A DNA stretch of 64,000 bases from Pseudomonas allokribbensis (GCF_014863605.1 NZ_CP062252.1:2179001-2243000), one strand, 5' to 3'; shown: positions 38,444 through 48,397, counted from the stretch's first letter. The notes: generated by a model from the sequence alone, not told the origin. Program-made: numbers and translations.

Positions 38444-39417
38444 AAACTGCATCTTCTGCCGGTAAACGTAGTGGCAACTTCTACGGCCTGGGTACTTACC
38501 TGGGCCTGGCCGGTGCCTTGCTGGCGATGGTTGCGCTGTTCTCGGTCATGAGCAGCCACTTCCTGTCGTACAACACCTTCAGCACCCTGGCCAACCAGAT
38601 CCCCGACCTGATGGTGTTGGCGGTGGGCATGACCTTCGTGCTGATCATCGGCGGGATCGACCTGTCGGTGGGTTCGGTGCTGGCGCTTGCGGCATCGACC
38701 GTCAGCGTGGCAATTCTGGGCTGGGGCTGGAGTGTCTTGCCGGCTGCGCTGCTTGGCATGGCAGTGGCGGCACTGGCCGGCACGGTGACTGGCTCGATCA
38801 CGGTCGCCTGGCGAATTCCGTCGTTTATCGTTTCGCTCGGTGTACTGGAGATGGCCCGGGGTCTGGCGTATCAGATGACCGGTTCGCGTACCGCCTACAT
38901 CGGTGATTCATTCGCCTGGCTGTCGAACCCGATCGCTTTCGGCATTTCGCCGTCGTTCATCATTGCCTTGCTGGTGATCTTCATTGCTCAAGCGGTGTTG
39001 ACCCGGACCGTGTTCGGTCGCTACCTGATCGGTATCGGTACCAATGAGGAAGCGGTGCGGCTGGCGGGCATCAACCCAAAACCGTACAAGATTCTGGTGT
39101 TCAGCCTGATGGGGCTGCTGGCCGGCATCGCGGCGCTGTTCCAGATTTCCCGTCTGGAAGCTGCCGACCCGAACGCCGGTTCAGGCCTTGAGCTGCAAGT
39201 CATCGCTGCTGTGGTGATTGGCGGTACCAGTCTGATGGGCGGCCGTGGTTCGGTGATCAGTACGTTCTTCGGCGTATTGATCATCTCCGTGCTGGCGGCC
39301 GGTCTGGCGCAGATCGGCGCAACCGAGCCGACCAAGCGCATCATCACCGGTGCAGTGATCGTCATCGCGGTAGTGCTCGATACGTATCGTAGCCAGCGCG
39401 CAAGCCGGCGGGGCTGA
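38440..39417 (+). CDS. rbsC: Ribose ABC transporter, permease
   Basis: A 325-residue polytopic inner-membrane protein of the RbsC/AraH permease type, with eight to ten hydrophobic spans and the conserved GGIDLSVGSVLAL and GTNEEAVRLAGI loops. Overlaps rbsA by four bases (ATGA). rbsR starts three bases after its stop. Confidence 0.96.
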   Translation: MKTASSAGKRSGNFYGLGTYLGLAGALLAMVALFSVMSSHFLSYNTFSTLANQIPDLMVLAVGMTFVLIIGGIDLSVGSVLALAASTVSVAILGWGWSVLPAALLGMAVAALAGTVTGSITVAWRIPSFIVSLGVLEMARGLAYQMTGSRTAYIGDSFAWLSNPIAFGISPSFIIALLVIFIAQAVLTRTVFGRYLIGIGTNEEAVRLAGINPKPYKILVFSLMGLLAGIAALFQISRLEAADPNAGSGLELQVIAAVVIGGTSLMGGRGSVISTFFGVLIISVLAAGLAQIGATEPTKRIITGAVIVIAVVLDTYRSQRASRRG

Positions 39418-39420
39418 GAC

Positions 39421-40440
39421 ATGGCAACGATCAAGGATGTGGCGGCGCTTGCGGGAATTTCCTACACGACCGTCTCCCATGTTGTGAACAACACTCGGCC
39501 GGTGAGTCAGGAGGTGCGGCTGAAAGTCGAGGCGGCGATCAAGAGCCTCGACTATGTGCCGAGCGCCGTCGCCCGATCGCTGAAGGCCAAGACGACTGCC
39601 ACCATTGGTTTGCTCGTGCCCAATAGTCTCAACCCGTACTTTGCCGAACTGGCGCGCGGGATTGAGGATTACTGTGAGCGTAATGGCTACTGCGTGATTC
39701 TCTGCAACTCCGACGACAATCCGGAAAAACAGCGCAGCTATCTGCGGGTGTTGCTGGAGAAGCGTATCGATGGCTTGATCGTCGCCTCCGCTGGCGGTGA
39801 CAGTGGCCTGGTGCAGGGGCTGTCCGGGGTCAAAACACCGATGGTTATCGTTGACCGGGGTCTGGAAGGTGTGGACGCCGATCTTGTGCGCATCGACCAT
39901 GAATATGGCGCCTATCTGGCAACGAGGCACCTGATCGAGCTTGGACATCGTGATATCGCCACCATTGGCGGTCCGGCGAGCACCAGTGTTGCGCAAATGC
40001 GTCAGGCCGGATTTTGCCGCGCCTTGAAAGAGGCGGGTATTGAAGTGCCGCCATCGCGGATGCTGGAAAGCGATTTCACCAGCACGGGCGGCTATAACGC
40101 AGCTGCGGCTCTGCTTGAGCGCAATCCTCCGAGCGCAATCTTTGCCGGCAACGACATGATTGGCATCGGTGTATTGCGAGCTGCCGCCGAGCGCAATGTG
40201 CGCGTACCCGCCGAACTGTCGGTAATCGGCTTCGACGATATCCAGATGAGCCGTTACGTGTATCCGGCGCTGACCACTGTTGGTCAGTCGATCCTGCAAC
40301 TGGGAGAGATGGCGGCAGAAGTGTTGCTGCGAAGAATTGCTACCCCGGATCTGGCCACTGATCAGCGGATCGTGACCCCGAGTATTGTCTTGCGAGAGTC
40401 GACTGCGCCGCTGGCTGGCGTGTTTACCGAATATCGCTGA
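39421..40440 (+). CDS. rbsR: LacI-family repressor of the ribose operon
   Basis: A 339-residue regulator. The N-terminal helix-turn-helix is ATIKDVAALAGISYTTVSHV, followed by the hinge helix region (YVPSAVARSLKAK) and a sugar-binding core. It sits inside the operon it most likely represses through the CGCAAACGTTTGCG palindrome at 35766, so it is autoregulated. Placement between transporter and kinase genes is a Pseudomonas-type arrangement. Confidence 0.95.
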   Translation: MATIKDVAALAGISYTTVSHVVNNTRPVSQEVRLKVEAAIKSLDYVPSAVARSLKAKTTATIGLLVPNSLNPYFAELARGIEDYCERNGYCVILCNSDDNPEKQRSYLRVLLEKRIDGLIVASAGGDSGLVQGLSGVKTPMVIVDRGLEGVDADLVRIDHEYGAYLATRHLIELGHRDIATIGGPASTSVAQMRQAGFCRALKEAGIEVPPSRMLESDFTSTGGYNAAAALLERNPPSAIFAGNDMIGIGVLRAAAERNVRVPAELSVIGFDDIQMSRYVYPALTTVGQSILQLGEMAAEVLLRRIATPDLATDQRIVTPSIVLRESTAPLAGVFTEYR

Positions 40441-40464
40441 AACCGAATTGATGAGTAGTGATGT

Positions 40465-41382
40465 ATGCCCGCAAATGTAGTGGTAATAGGCAGCCTGAAC
40501 ATGGACCTGGTCACCCGGGCGCCTCGTTTGCCCCGGGGTGGTGAGACACTGATCGGTCATTCGTTCGCCACGGTGTCGGGTGGCAAGGGTGCCAATCAGG
40601 CGGTGGCCGCTGCCCGGTTGGGCGCGCAGGTGTCGATGATCGGTTGTGTCGGCAATGACGACTATGGCGTGCAATTGCGCGAGGCATTGCTGGCCGAGCA
40701 GATCGATTGCCAAGCGGTCAGCGTCGTCGAGGACTCCAGTGGCGTGGCGCTGATTGTGGTCGATGACAACAGTCAGAATGCGATCGTCATCGTCGCCGGG
40801 GCCAACGGCTCGATGACGCCAGCGGTGATCGACCGGTTCGACGCGGTGCTGCAGGCGGCGGATGTCATCATCTGTCAGCTGGAAATTCCCGATGCTACCG
40901 TCGGTCATGCGCTCAAGCGCGGTCGCGAACTGGGCAAGACAGTCATTCTGAACCCGGCCCCGGCCAGCCGTCCGCTACCGGCAGACTGGTTTGCCTCCAT
41001 CGACTACCTGATTCCCAATGAAAGCGAGGCTGCCGCCCTCAGCGGTTTGCCGGTGGACTCGCTGCAAAGCGCTGAAAAAGCCGCTGCTCAGCTGATTTCC
41101 ATGGGCGCCGGCAACGTGATCGTCACGCTGGGTGCTCAGGGGGCATTGTTCGCCAATGGTGCGGGTTACCAGCATTTTCCTGCACCCAAAGTGAAGGCGG
41201 TCGATACCACGGCTGCCGGGGATACCTTCGTCGGCGGTTTCGCGGCAGCGCTGGCCGCTGGCAAAACCGAAGCCGAGGCCATTCGTTTTGGTCAGATAGC
41301 TGCGGCGCTGTCGGTTACTCGAGCGGGTGCCCAGCCGTCCATTCCTGCTTCATCCGACGTACAGGCGTTCAAACCCGCATGA
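40465..41382 (+). CDS. rbsK: Ribokinase
   Basis: A 305-residue PfkB-family kinase that phosphorylates ribose to ribose-5-phosphate. Signatures: [20 protein letters not shown] at the start, [16 protein letters not shown], and the catalytic [18 protein letters not shown] near residue 250. Overlaps rbsD by four bases. Confidence 0.96.
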   Translation: MPANVVVIGSLNMDLVTRAPRLPRGGETLIGHSFATVSGGKGANQAVAAARLGAQVSMIGCVGNDDYGVQLREALLAEQIDCQAVSVVEDSSGVALIVVDDNSQNAIVIVAGANGSMTPAVIDRFDAVLQAADVIICQLEIPDATVGHALKRGRELGKTVILNPAPASRPLPADWFASIDYLIPNESEAAALSGLPVDSLQSAEKAAAQLISMGAGNVIVTLGAQGALFANGAGYQHFPAPKVKAVDTTAAGDTFVGGFAAALAAGKTEAEAIRFGQIAAALSVTRAGAQPSIPASSDVQAFKPA

Positions 41383-41783
41383 AAAAGACTCCTTTGCTCA
41401 ATATCGCGCTGTCCCGGCTTGTCGCCTCCCTTGGTCATGGCGACATGGTCGTGATCGGTGACGCCGGCTTGCCTGTGCCGCCGGGCGTCGAGTTCATCGA
41501 TCTCGCGCTGACCCACGGTGTTCCGGATTTCGTCAGCACCTTGAAGGTCGTGCTCAGCGAAATGCAGGTGGAGAGTCATGTGCTCGCCCAGGAAATCTTC
41601 GACAAACAACCCACTGCGCTGGCTTCGCTGGACGCATTGAATGAAGAAGGTGCAATCGGGCGACGCGATCTGCTCAGTCACGAGCAATTCAAGGTTCTCA
41701 GCCGACAGGCGCGAGCGATTGTTCGTACAGGCGAATGTCAGCCGTACTGCAACATCGTGTTGGTGGCCGGGGTAACATTTTAA
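41379..41783 (+). CDS. rbsD: D-ribose pyranase
   Basis: A 134-residue RbsD that interconverts the pyranose and furanose forms of ribose so that RbsK can use it. Family features: N-terminal [20 protein letters not shown] with the catalytic His, [18 protein letters not shown], and the C-terminal [19 protein letters not shown]. Overlaps rbsK by four bases. Confidence 0.95.
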   Translation: MKKTPLLNIALSRLVASLGHGDMVVIGDAGLPVPPGVEFIDLALTHGVPDFVSTLKVVLSEMQVESHVLAQEIFDKQPTALASLDALNEEGAIGRRDLLSHEQFKVLSRQARAIVRTGECQPYCNIVLVAGVTF

Positions 41784-41827
41784 TCGGGTTCAGACCCTTT
41801 CGATTTCATATGCACAAGGAATGCGCC

Positions 41828-42856
41828 ATGCACCGCTATGCTCAAAAAATGCACCAACTGATCCGGAGTCTTCTGCTTTTGTCCGTGATAACCGCGACCG
41901 GCGCCCAGGCGGCGGAAAAGATCGACTTGATCATCGACACCGATCCGGGTGCCGATGATGTGGTGGCCCTGTTGTTTGCTCTGGCATCGCCGGAGGAGCT
42001 GAATATTCGCGCGCTGACCACCGTGGCTGGCAACGTGCGTCTCGACAAGACCTCTCGCAATGCGCGACTGGCCCGTGAGTGGGCAGGGCGCGAAGAGGTG
42101 CCGGTCTATGCCGGCGCGCCAAAACCGTTGATGCGCACGCCGATCTACGCCGAGAACATCCATGGCAAGGAAGGCCTGTCGGGTGTCACTGTGCACGAAC
42201 CGAAAAAAGGCCTGGCTGAAGGCAATGCGGTCAACTACCTGATCGACACCCTGAAAAAAGCCAAGCCGCACAGCATCACCATTGCCATGCTTGGGCCACA
42301 AACCAACCTGGCGCTGGCGCTGATCCAGGAGCCGGAAATCGTTCAGGGCATCAAGGAAGTGGTCATCATGGGCGGCTCCCATTTCAACGGCGGCAACATC
42401 ACGCCAGTGGCAGAGTTCAACCTGTATGCCGATCCGCAAGCGGCTGAAGTCGTGCTCAAAAGCGGCGTGAAACTGACTTACCTGCCGTTGGATGTGACCC
42501 ACAAGATCCTTACCAGCGATGCACGCCTGAAGCAGATCGCGGCGCTGAACAACAATGCGAGCAAGATTGTCGGCGACATCCTCAACGAGTACATCAAGGG
42601 CGATATGGAACACTACGGTATTCCGGGTGGCCCGGTGCACGACGCTACGGTCGTGGCTTACCTGCTCAAACCAGAGCTGTTCACCGGCCGTTCGGTGAAC
42701 GTGGTGGTCGACAGCCGTGAAGGTCCGACCTTCGGGCAGACCATCGTCGACTGGTATGACGGCCTGAAAGCCCCGAAAAATGCCTTCTGGGTGGAAAATG
42801 GTGATGCTCAGGGCTTCTTCGATCTGTTGACCGAACGCCTGAAACGTCTGAAGTAA
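41828..42856 (+). CDS. Exported inosine-uridine-type nucleoside hydrolase
   Basis: A 342-residue nucleoside hydrolase. The calcium-binding aspartate cluster is IDTDPGADDVVALLFA just after a signal peptide (LIRSLLLLSVITATGAQA), so it acts in the periplasm. Other marks: NVRLDKTSRNARL, MLGPQTNLALAL, and GGSHFNGGNITPVAEFNLYAD. It would split nucleosides to free base plus ribose, which the preceding rbs genes then take up. AAGGA at eight bases sets the start. Last gene before the operon terminator. Confidence 0.92.
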   Translation: MHRYAQKMHQLIRSLLLLSVITATGAQAAEKIDLIIDTDPGADDVVALLFALASPEELNIRALTTVAGNVRLDKTSRNARLAREWAGREEVPVYAGAPKPLMRTPIYAENIHGKEGLSGVTVHEPKKGLAEGNAVNYLIDTLKKAKPHSITIAMLGPQTNLALALIQEPEIVQGIKEVVIMGGSHFNGGNITPVAEFNLYADPQAAEVVLKSGVKLTYLPLDVTHKILTSDARLKQIAALNNNASKIVGDILNEYIKGDMEHYGIPGGPVHDATVVAYLLKPELFTGRSVNVVVDSREGPTFGQTIVDWYDGLKAPKNAFWVENGDAQGFFDLLTERLKRLK

Positions 42857-42861
42857 GCGAC

Positions 42862-42893
42862 AGGCCCGCAGGTGCCAGCCTGCGGGCCTTTAT
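42862..42893 (+). terminator. Terminator of the rbs operon
   Basis: 11-base arms AGGCCCGCAGG/CCTGCGGGCCT with a six-base loop, then TTATTCTTTCT. It overlaps the end of the convergent gene at 42890. Confidence 0.88.
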
Positions 42894-43102
42894 TCTTTCT
42901 CGATGTCCGATGTGCCTTTGAAGTCATCCGGATACTTCTCGAACAGCTGGGCGATAAATGATTGCGCGGCTTGCGTTCCCAGTGTCTTGACCAGCAGGTC
43001 GATGCTGATCAATGCCAATTCCTCCGGGCTGCCCGGACTGTAAGAGCTATGGCCTTGTGGCCAGTGGGCCTTGATGTCGGCTGAGATGCTTACGGTCGTC
43101 AT
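42890..43102 (-). CDS. Small acidic protein, unknown
   Basis: A 70-residue cytoplasmic protein starting MTTVSISADIKAHWPQG, with PEELALISIDLLVKTLG and FIAQLFEKYPDDF. No recognised domain, though its codon pattern fits a real gene. The ribosome site is weak. It is convergent with the ribose operon and divergent from 43234. Confidence 0.6.
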   Translation of the reverse strand: MTTVSISADIKAHWPQGHSSYSPGSPEELALISIDLLVKTLGTQAAQSFIAQLFEKYPDDFKGTSDIEKE

Positions 43103-43233
43103 GATGGGGCTCGAAAGGTCACGGGATTGGAGTCTTGAGTTAACCACTTTGTCCGGCCTTTGGCACTGCGACTTAGGCATGAGCTCAGGGCTATGCGACA
43201 CTTGGTCGTCTCCGAAAAACCAAGGACTGAGCT

Positions 43234-43539
43234 GTGCAGATCGATTTGAATTCCCCCGGCGGCCTGACACTGGACGCTGTGCGTCTGATGCTGGCCTCTG
43301 CCAGTGATGATGAGCACACCCAATTGCGTGTGACCAAAGGCGGCATTGCGTATATCTCTTCGGGCGTCACGGGTGGTCAGGATATCGATGGCTTGTCGTT
43401 TCGTCTGGAAACCTGGGCCAAGGGTTCGGGATATGTGGGCAACGTTGCAGCGAGCGATGAGGTCTGGGTGATGCAGATATTCAACGCGCTCAAGGACAAC
43501 TGGCCGAACCCGCCCTATGACTACATTGACGTCTACTGA
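43234..43539 (+). CDS. Small soluble protein, unknown
   Basis: A 101-residue protein starting at GTG (MQIDLNSPGGLTLDAVRLML), with mixed sheet/helix character (RVTKGGIAYISSGVTGGQDI; LETWAKGSGYVG) and an aromatic tail NPPYDYIDVY. No signal or membrane span. Not recognised; good coding character. Confidence 0.65.
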   Translation: MQIDLNSPGGLTLDAVRLMLASASDDEHTQLRVTKGGIAYISSGVTGGQDIDGLSFRLETWAKGSGYVGNVAASDEVWVMQIFNALKDNWPNPPYDYIDVY

Positions 43540-43705
43540 GCGCTGTTCATATTCAGTGACGATTGTGTGATGAAGTATCAGGCGTAGCTCAGGCAAACTC
43601 GCCGTTTTTCTGATCGTGGGGCAGGGGAGTGGCGCAAGTCATGAAACCAAACGCTATATCGGCGGTCGCACGATGTTCGCTCAACTATTGAAAAAAGGAG
43701 GCTTC

Positions 43706-44024
43706 ATGCCTTGGAAGCTCGCGTCACTGGGTACTCTGATGGCGGTTGCCATGCTGGCTGGCTGCAACACAACCTCCAGTGAGTCGCAGAAGGATCCCGT
43801 GGCGGCCGAAACCGGTCACAGTCGTTGCGAGGCAACAGCTGCAGAGTTCACCGTCGGCAAAAAGGCTTCGCCGGAATTGCTGGAGCAGGCGCGCAAAAAA
43901 AGCCGGCGCGCAGAATGCCCGGTTCCTCAAGCCTGACGACATGATCACCCTGGAATACCGTTCTGATCGGCTGAACCTCAATACCGACAGCAATCTGGTG
44001 GTTACCCGGGCCAGCTGCGGCTGA
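43706..44024 (+). pseudogene. Frameshifted I78-family peptidase inhibitor lipoprotein
   Basis: The first frame encodes a lipoprotein signal (KLASLGTLMAVAMLAGC), then RCEATAAEFTVGKKASPELLEQARKK, which is the start of an I78 inhibitor domain, and would end prematurely at 43936. One base skipped in the seven-A run at 43895-43901 gives AGAQNARFLKPDDMITLEYR and a natural end VVTRASCG with the family's last cysteine. Read through, it is about 105 residues, normal for the family. AGGAGG lies before the ATG. It may be a true pseudogene, a slippage-expressed gene or a sequencing error. Confidence 0.75.
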
Positions 44025-44051
44025 GTCGCACAGGATTTTGTAGCGCCCATA

Positions 44052-44082
44052 AAAAACCCCGTCACATGGACGGGGTTTTTTT
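44052..44082. terminator. Bidirectional terminator between the I78-like gene and csp
   Basis: The stem CCCCGTC/GACGGGG with a five-base loop is flanked by A5-6 on the left and T7 on the right. It serves both convergent genes. Confidence 0.9.
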
Positions 44083-44096
44083 AGTGCGCCGAGAAA

Positions 44097-44309
44097 TTAC
44101 TCTGGGCGAACTTGTGCAGCTTGCATACCCTTTTGGCCTTTCTCAGCCACGAAGGAAACGGTCTGGCCTTCTTTCAGGCTTTTGAAACCGTCGGATTCGA
44201 TAGCTTTGAAGTGTACGAACAGGTCGTCACCGCCACCTTGAGGAGTGATGAAGCCGAAGCCTTTTTCATCGTTGAACCATTTAACGGTGCCGGTTTGGCG
44301 ATTAGACAT
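44097..44309 (-). CDS. Cold-shock-domain protein (CspA family)
   Basis: A 70-residue single-stranded nucleic-acid-binding protein. [19 protein letters not shown] holds RNP1 and [11 protein letters not shown] holds RNP2, ending in [11 protein letters not shown]. It acts as an RNA chaperone. GGAGATACACC precedes MSNRQTG; the longer open frame upstream is leader, which is commonly long in csp genes. Which paralogue it is cannot be decided. Confidence 0.95.
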   Translation of the reverse strand: MSNRQTGTVKWFNDEKGFGFITPQGGGDDLFVHFKAIESDGFKSLKEGQTVSFVAEKGQKGMQAAQVRPE

Positions 44310-44601
44310 GGTGTATCTCCAAGAAACATATATTTTCAGTAGTACTGTGCTGCTCAGGCCAACTGGGCACACCGGAGTATCATAGTCGAAATGTTCGCTT
44401 TGGTAGCCCCCCGGACGTGCTGTTTGCTTTCATATTGCGGATGTTTCGACATTCTGAATGGCTACAGCCCCCGGTTTCAGCGGCTTTCAGCCGAAACGAA
44501 GGGGTGTAAAAAAAGCTATAAAACCTGCGTAAAATATCGGATTCAGGGTCATTTTGACCGATTCCGGCCTGCAGAGCGCCCGCAAATCCCTTCGCCACAG
44601 A

Positions 44602-44901
44602 TTATTTCTGCACTCGGCAAACCGAGATTTCTTTCAGTGCGCGCTGGCCCAGCTCGCCGCTTGGCGGGGTGTTCTTGTCCATCAGTTGAGCGATTTCCTG
44701 GGAGGTGAATTTCTTCTCCAGGACGTCGGCACCGCAGGTGCAGTGCTGCTTGGCCACCGTCGGGTTGACGCTTTGGCTGGCGGCTTTGGTGCAGTCATTC
44801 ATGTATTGCTCTTTCACGCCCGCAGGCCAGGCAGCCTGAGCGCTCAGCGGCAGCAGCATTGCCAGGGGAGCCGCGAAGGCGAAAAGTCGGATAAGGCGCA
44901 T
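44602..44901 (-). CDS. Small secreted cysteine protein, unknown
   Basis: A 99-residue protein with a signal peptide (LIRLFAFAAPLAMLLPLSAQA) and a mature helical domain with four cysteines (NDCTKAASQ, HCTCGADVLEKK, ISVCRVQK), probably two disulphides. AAGGAGTTTCAGAC precedes the ATG. Not assigned to a family. Separate from thrS, with its own 5' region. Confidence 0.7.
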   Translation of the reverse strand: MRLIRLFAFAAPLAMLLPLSAQAAWPAGVKEQYMNDCTKAASQSVNPTVAKQHCTCGADVLEKKFTSQEIAQLMDKNTPPSGELGQRALKEISVCRVQK

Positions 44902-45043
44902 GTCTGAAACTCCTTGGTTTGAGTAATTCGGGGTAATTCTCAGCCCATTTGAGGTTAGCCGTACATCTCAAGTTCACCGCGCACCGTTAAAATGAGCAAT
45001 CAGGGGCTGGCTCAATTCGTTCGCCGCTGTGACCGTTCATCTG

Positions 45044-45283
45044 TGCTAGGATGCCCGACTCGGGCGTTCGCAGGCTCCGGATGACCTTCAGTCCCGGAAG
45101 CGGCGGCGTACGAATACTCTGATTTGAATCCCAGTCACTCTGGTTCGGTTTTCCGGTTGGCCGCAAGGCTCCTGCCGCTGTAAGGCAGGCGTTCGTCATT
45201 GAATGGCCTGGATCGGATCTTGTACTGGCTCATCCCAACCCACGTGACCTTTGGTAGGGGTCACCACTAGGAGAGGAGGCGCC
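45044..45283 (+). promoter_or_regulatory. thrS promoter and long structured leader
   Basis: An extended -10 element TGC-TAGGAT (45044-45052) is followed by an untranslated stretch of about 225 bases. Visible hairpins: CCTGCC/GGCAGG (45171-45189) and GTGACC/GGTCAC (45244-45264), the latter ending 20 bases before the thrS ATG and near its AGGAGG site. E. coli thrS is autoregulated through a structured leader, so the same is possible here. This also accounts for the gene-free gap from 44902. Confidence 0.45.
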
Positions 45284-47206
45284 ATGCCAACTATTACTCT
45301 TCCCGACGGCAGTCAACGTTCATTCGATCACCCGGTTTCCGTAGCCGAGGTCGCCGCCTCTATCGGTGCAGGCCTGGCCAAGGCCACCCTGGCCGGCAAG
45401 GTCAACGGCAAGCTGGTCGACGCCTGCGACATCATCGACAGCGACGCAACGCTGCAAATCATCACGCCAAAGGATGAAGAGGGGCTGGAGATCATTCGCC
45501 ACTCTTGCGCCCACCTGGTTGGCCATGCGGTCAAGCAGTTGTACCCGACGGCCAAAATGGTTATCGGTCCCGTCATTGACGAAGGCTTCTATTACGACAT
45601 CGCCTTCGAGCGTCCTTTTACGCCGGACGACATGGCGGCCATCGAACAGCGCATGCAACAGCTGATCGATACCGATTACGACGTCATCAAGAAAGTCACT
45701 CCGCGTGCCGAAGTGATCGAAGTGTTCAAGGCTCGCGGCGAAGACTACAAGCTGCGCCTGGTCGAGGACATGCCGAATGAGCAGGTCATGGGCCTGTACT
45801 ATCACGAAGAATACGTCGACATGTGCCGCGGTCCGCACGTGCCGAACACCCGCTTTCTGAAGTCCTTCAAACTGACCAAGCTGTCCGGCGCCTACTGGCG
45901 CGGTGATGCCAAGAACGAGCAATTGCAGCGCGTTTACGGCACCGCTTGGGCTGACAAGAAGCAGCTGGCTGCCTACATCCAGCGAATCGAAGAAGCTGAA
46001 AAACGCGATCACCGCAAGATCGGCAAGCGCCTGGGCCTGTTCCACACCCAGGAAGAAGCGCCGGGCATGGTGTTCTGGCACCCGAATGGCTGGACTCTGT
46101 ACCAGGTACTCGAGCAGTACATGCGCAAGGTGCAGCGCGACAACGGCTATCTCGAAATCAAGACGCCGCAAGTCGTTGACCGTAGCCTGTGGGAAAAGTC
46201 CGGGCACTGGGCCAACTACGCCGACAACATGTTCACCACTGAGTCGGAAAGCCGGGACTACGCGATCAAGCCAATGAATTGCCCTTGCCACGTGCAGGTG
46301 TTCAACCAGGGGCTGAAGAGCTACCGCGAACTGCCGATGCGTCTGGCCGAGTTCGGTGCCTGCCACCGTAACGAGCCGTCGGGTGCGCTGCACGGCATCA
46401 TGCGTGTACGTGCATTTACCCAGGACGACGCCCACATTTTCTGCACCGAAGAGCAGATGCAGGCCGAATCCGCCGCGTTCATCAAGCTGACCATGGATGT
46501 TTACCGCGACTTCGGCTTCACCGACGTCGAGATGAAGCTGTCCACTCGTCCGGAAAAACGCGTTGGCTCCGACGAGCTGTGGGATCGCGCCGAAGCTGCT
46601 TTGGCCGCGGCCCTTGATAGCGCGGGCCTTCCGTACGATCTGCAGCCGGGCGAGGGCGCTTTTTATGGTCCGAAGATCGAGTTCTCGCTGAAAGATTGCC
46701 TCGGTCGCGTGTGGCAATGTGGTACTTTGCAGCTCGATTTCAACCTGCCAGTGCGTCTTGGTGCCGAATACGTCTCCGAAGACAACAGCCGCAAGCATCC
46801 GGTCATGCTGCACCGTGCGATCCTCGGTTCGTTCGAGCGTTTCGTCGGGATTCTGATCGAGCACTACGAAGGTGCATTCCCTGCGTGGCTGGCGCCAACC
46901 CAGGCAGTGATCATGAATATCACTGATAAACAGGCAGATTTTGTTGCTCAGGTCGAAAAAACTCTCAACGAAAGCGGGTTTCGTGCCAAGTCTGACTTGA
47001 GAAATGAAAAGATCGGCTTTAAAATCCGCGAGCATACTTTGCTCAAGGTTCCATATCTCTTGGTTATTGGGGATAAGGAAGTCGAGATGCAGACTGTCGC
47101 TGTGCGTACTCGTGAAGGTGCTGACCTGGGCTCGATGCCCGTCGCCCAGTTCGCTGAGTTTCTCGCGCAAGCGGTTTCCCGGCGTGGTCGCCCAGATTCG
47201 GAGTAA
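45284..47206 (+). CDS. thrS: Threonine-tRNA ligase
   Basis: A 640-residue class II synthetase: N-terminal TGS domain ([20 protein letters not shown]), the second additional editing domain with [16 protein letters not shown], catalytic core with [13 protein letters not shown] and motif 3 region, and a C-terminal anticodon-binding domain. The ATG after GAGAGGAGGCGCC is chosen over the upstream TTG/GTG. infC begins within its stop codon. Confidence 0.98.
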   Translation: MPTITLPDGSQRSFDHPVSVAEVAASIGAGLAKATLAGKVNGKLVDACDIIDSDATLQIITPKDEEGLEIIRHSCAHLVGHAVKQLYPTAKMVIGPVIDEGFYYDIAFERPFTPDDMAAIEQRMQQLIDTDYDVIKKVTPRAEVIEVFKARGEDYKLRLVEDMPNEQVMGLYYHEEYVDMCRGPHVPNTRFLKSFKLTKLSGAYWRGDAKNEQLQRVYGTAWADKKQLAAYIQRIEEAEKRDHRKIGKRLGLFHTQEEAPGMVFWHPNGWTLYQVLEQYMRKVQRDNGYLEIKTPQVVDRSLWEKSGHWANYADNMFTTESESRDYAIKPMNCPCHVQVFNQGLKSYRELPMRLAEFGACHRNEPSGALHGIMRVRAFTQDDAHIFCTEEQMQAESAAFIKLTMDVYRDFGFTDVEMKLSTRPEKRVGSDELWDRAEAALAAALDSAGLPYDLQPGEGAFYGPKIEFSLKDCLGRVWQCGTLQLDFNLPVRLGAEYVSEDNSRKHPVMLHRAILGSFERFVGILIEHYEGAFPAWLAPTQAVIMNITDKQADFVAQVEKTLNESGFRAKSDLRNEKIGFKIREHTLLKVPYLLVIGDKEVEMQTVAVRTREGADLGSMPVAQFAEFLAQAVSRRGRPDSE

Positions 47207-47757
47207 TTATTATTAAGCGTGAAATGAGACAAGATAAACGAGCTGCACCGAAAGCCCCGATCAACGAGAATATCTCGGCACGCGAGGTTCGGTTAATTGG
47301 CGCTGATGGCGAGCAGATTGGCATCGTCTCGATTGATGAAGCGCTTCGTATTGCTGAAGAAGCAAAGCTTGATCTGGTAGAAATCTCTGCAGACGCAGTC
47401 CCACCGGTTTGCCGTGTGATGGACTACGGCAAATCGATCTTCGAAAAGAAGAAGCAGATTGCTGCGGCGAAGAAGAACCAGAAGCAGATTCAGGTAAAAG
47501 AAATCAAGTTTCGTCCAGGGACGGAGGAAGGGGATTACCAGGTAAAACTGCGCAACCTGGTACGTTTCCTGAGTGACGGGGACAGGGCCAAGGTATCCTT
47601 GCGATTCCGCGGCCGTGAGATGGCCCACCAGGAGCTGGGGATGGAACTCCTCAAGCGGGTTGAAGCTGACCTGCTCGAGTACGGTTCGGTCGAACAGCAT
47701 CCTAAGATGGAAGGACGCCAGCTGATCATGGTCATCGCCCCGAAAAAGAAGAAGTAA
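47206..47757 (+). CDS. infC: Translation initiation factor IF-3, ATT start
   Basis: A 183-residue IF-3 that binds the 30S subunit and proofreads start codons. The sequence starts [20 protein letters not shown] when read from ATT at 47206, the non-standard start used by infC for autoregulation, overlapping the last base of the thrS stop. Two more ATT codons follow directly, so the exact first codon is not certain; the first ATG is six codons in. The C-terminal domain includes [16 protein letters not shown] and [10 protein letters not shown]. Confidence 0.95.
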   Translation: MIIKREMRQDKRAAPKAPINENISAREVRLIGADGEQIGIVSIDEALRIAEEAKLDLVEISADAVPPVCRVMDYGKSIFEKKKQIAAAKKNQKQIQVKEIKFRPGTEEGDYQVKLRNLVRFLSDGDRAKVSLRFRGREMAHQELGMELLKRVEADLLEYGSVEQHPKMEGRQLIMVIAPKKKK

Positions 47758-47817
47758 TCAACAGGGCACGGCAGGCCTTCTGATTATGTTTATCAACTGA
47801 ATGCGGAGTATCCGAAC

Positions 47818-48012
47818 ATGCCAAAGATGAAAACGAAAAGTGGTGCTGCTAAGCGGTTTCTGAAAACTGCTAACGGTATCAAGCACAAGCACGCTTTCAA
47901 GAGCCACATCCTGACTAAAATGTCGACCAAGCGTAAGCGTCAACTGCGCGGTAGCAGCTTGCTGCATCCGTCTGACGTGGCAAAAGTCGAGCGCATGCTG
48001 CGCCTTCGTTAA
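47818..48012 (+). CDS. rpmI: Ribosomal protein L35 (bL35)
   Basis: A 64-residue basic 50S protein: [19 protein letters not shown], then [20 protein letters not shown]. The length is exactly right. It lies between infC and rplT; in E. coli this pair is repressed by L20 binding to the leader. Confidence 0.98.
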   Translation: MPKMKTKSGAAKRFLKTANGIKHKHAFKSHILTKMSTKRKRQLRGSSLLHPSDVAKVERMLRLR

Positions 48013-48040
48013 TTTTAGTCAAGAATAGAGGAAGTAACTC

Positions 48041-48397
48041 ATGGCTCGTGTAAAGCGTGGCGTCATTGCCCGTAAGCGTCACAAAAAAATTCTGAAACTT
48101 GCTAAAGGCTACTACGGTGCACGTTCGCGCGTATTCCGTGTTGCCAAGCAAGCGGTAATCAAGGCAGGCCAATACGCCTACCGTGACCGTCGTCAGAAAA
48201 AACGTCAGTTCCGCGCTCTGTGGATCGCTCGTATCAACGCTGGTGCTCGTGTTAACGGTCTGTCCTACAGCCGTTTCATCGCTGGCCTGAAAAAAGCGTC
48301 CATCGAGATCGACCGTAAGGTTCTGGCTGATCTGGCAGTGAACGAAAAAGCGGTGTTTGCCGCGATTGTCGAGAAAGCTAAAGCCACCTTGGCTTAA
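48041..48397 (+). CDS. rplT: Ribosomal protein L20 (bL20)
   Basis: A 118-residue 50S assembly protein: [20 protein letters not shown] at the N-terminus and [20 protein letters not shown] in the globular domain. It binds 23S rRNA early in assembly. GAGGAAGTAACTC precedes the ATG. Confidence 0.98.
   Translation: MARVKRGVIARKRHKKILKLAKGYYGARSRVFRVAKQAVIKAGQYAYRDRRQKKRQFRALWIARINAGARVNGLSYSRFIAGLKKASIEIDRKVLADLAVNEKAVFAAIVEKAKATLA

Noticed and set aside
44390..44600. Possible gene between the cold-shock gene and 44602
   Set aside because: Only short frames with poor composition; the stretch fits the cold-shock gene's promoter and leader. The GGTCATTTTGACC hairpin has no T tract.
45040..45283. 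Cobalamin riboswitch or T-box in the thrS leader
   Set aside because: The conserved boxes of those elements are not present; only unassigned hairpins are seen.
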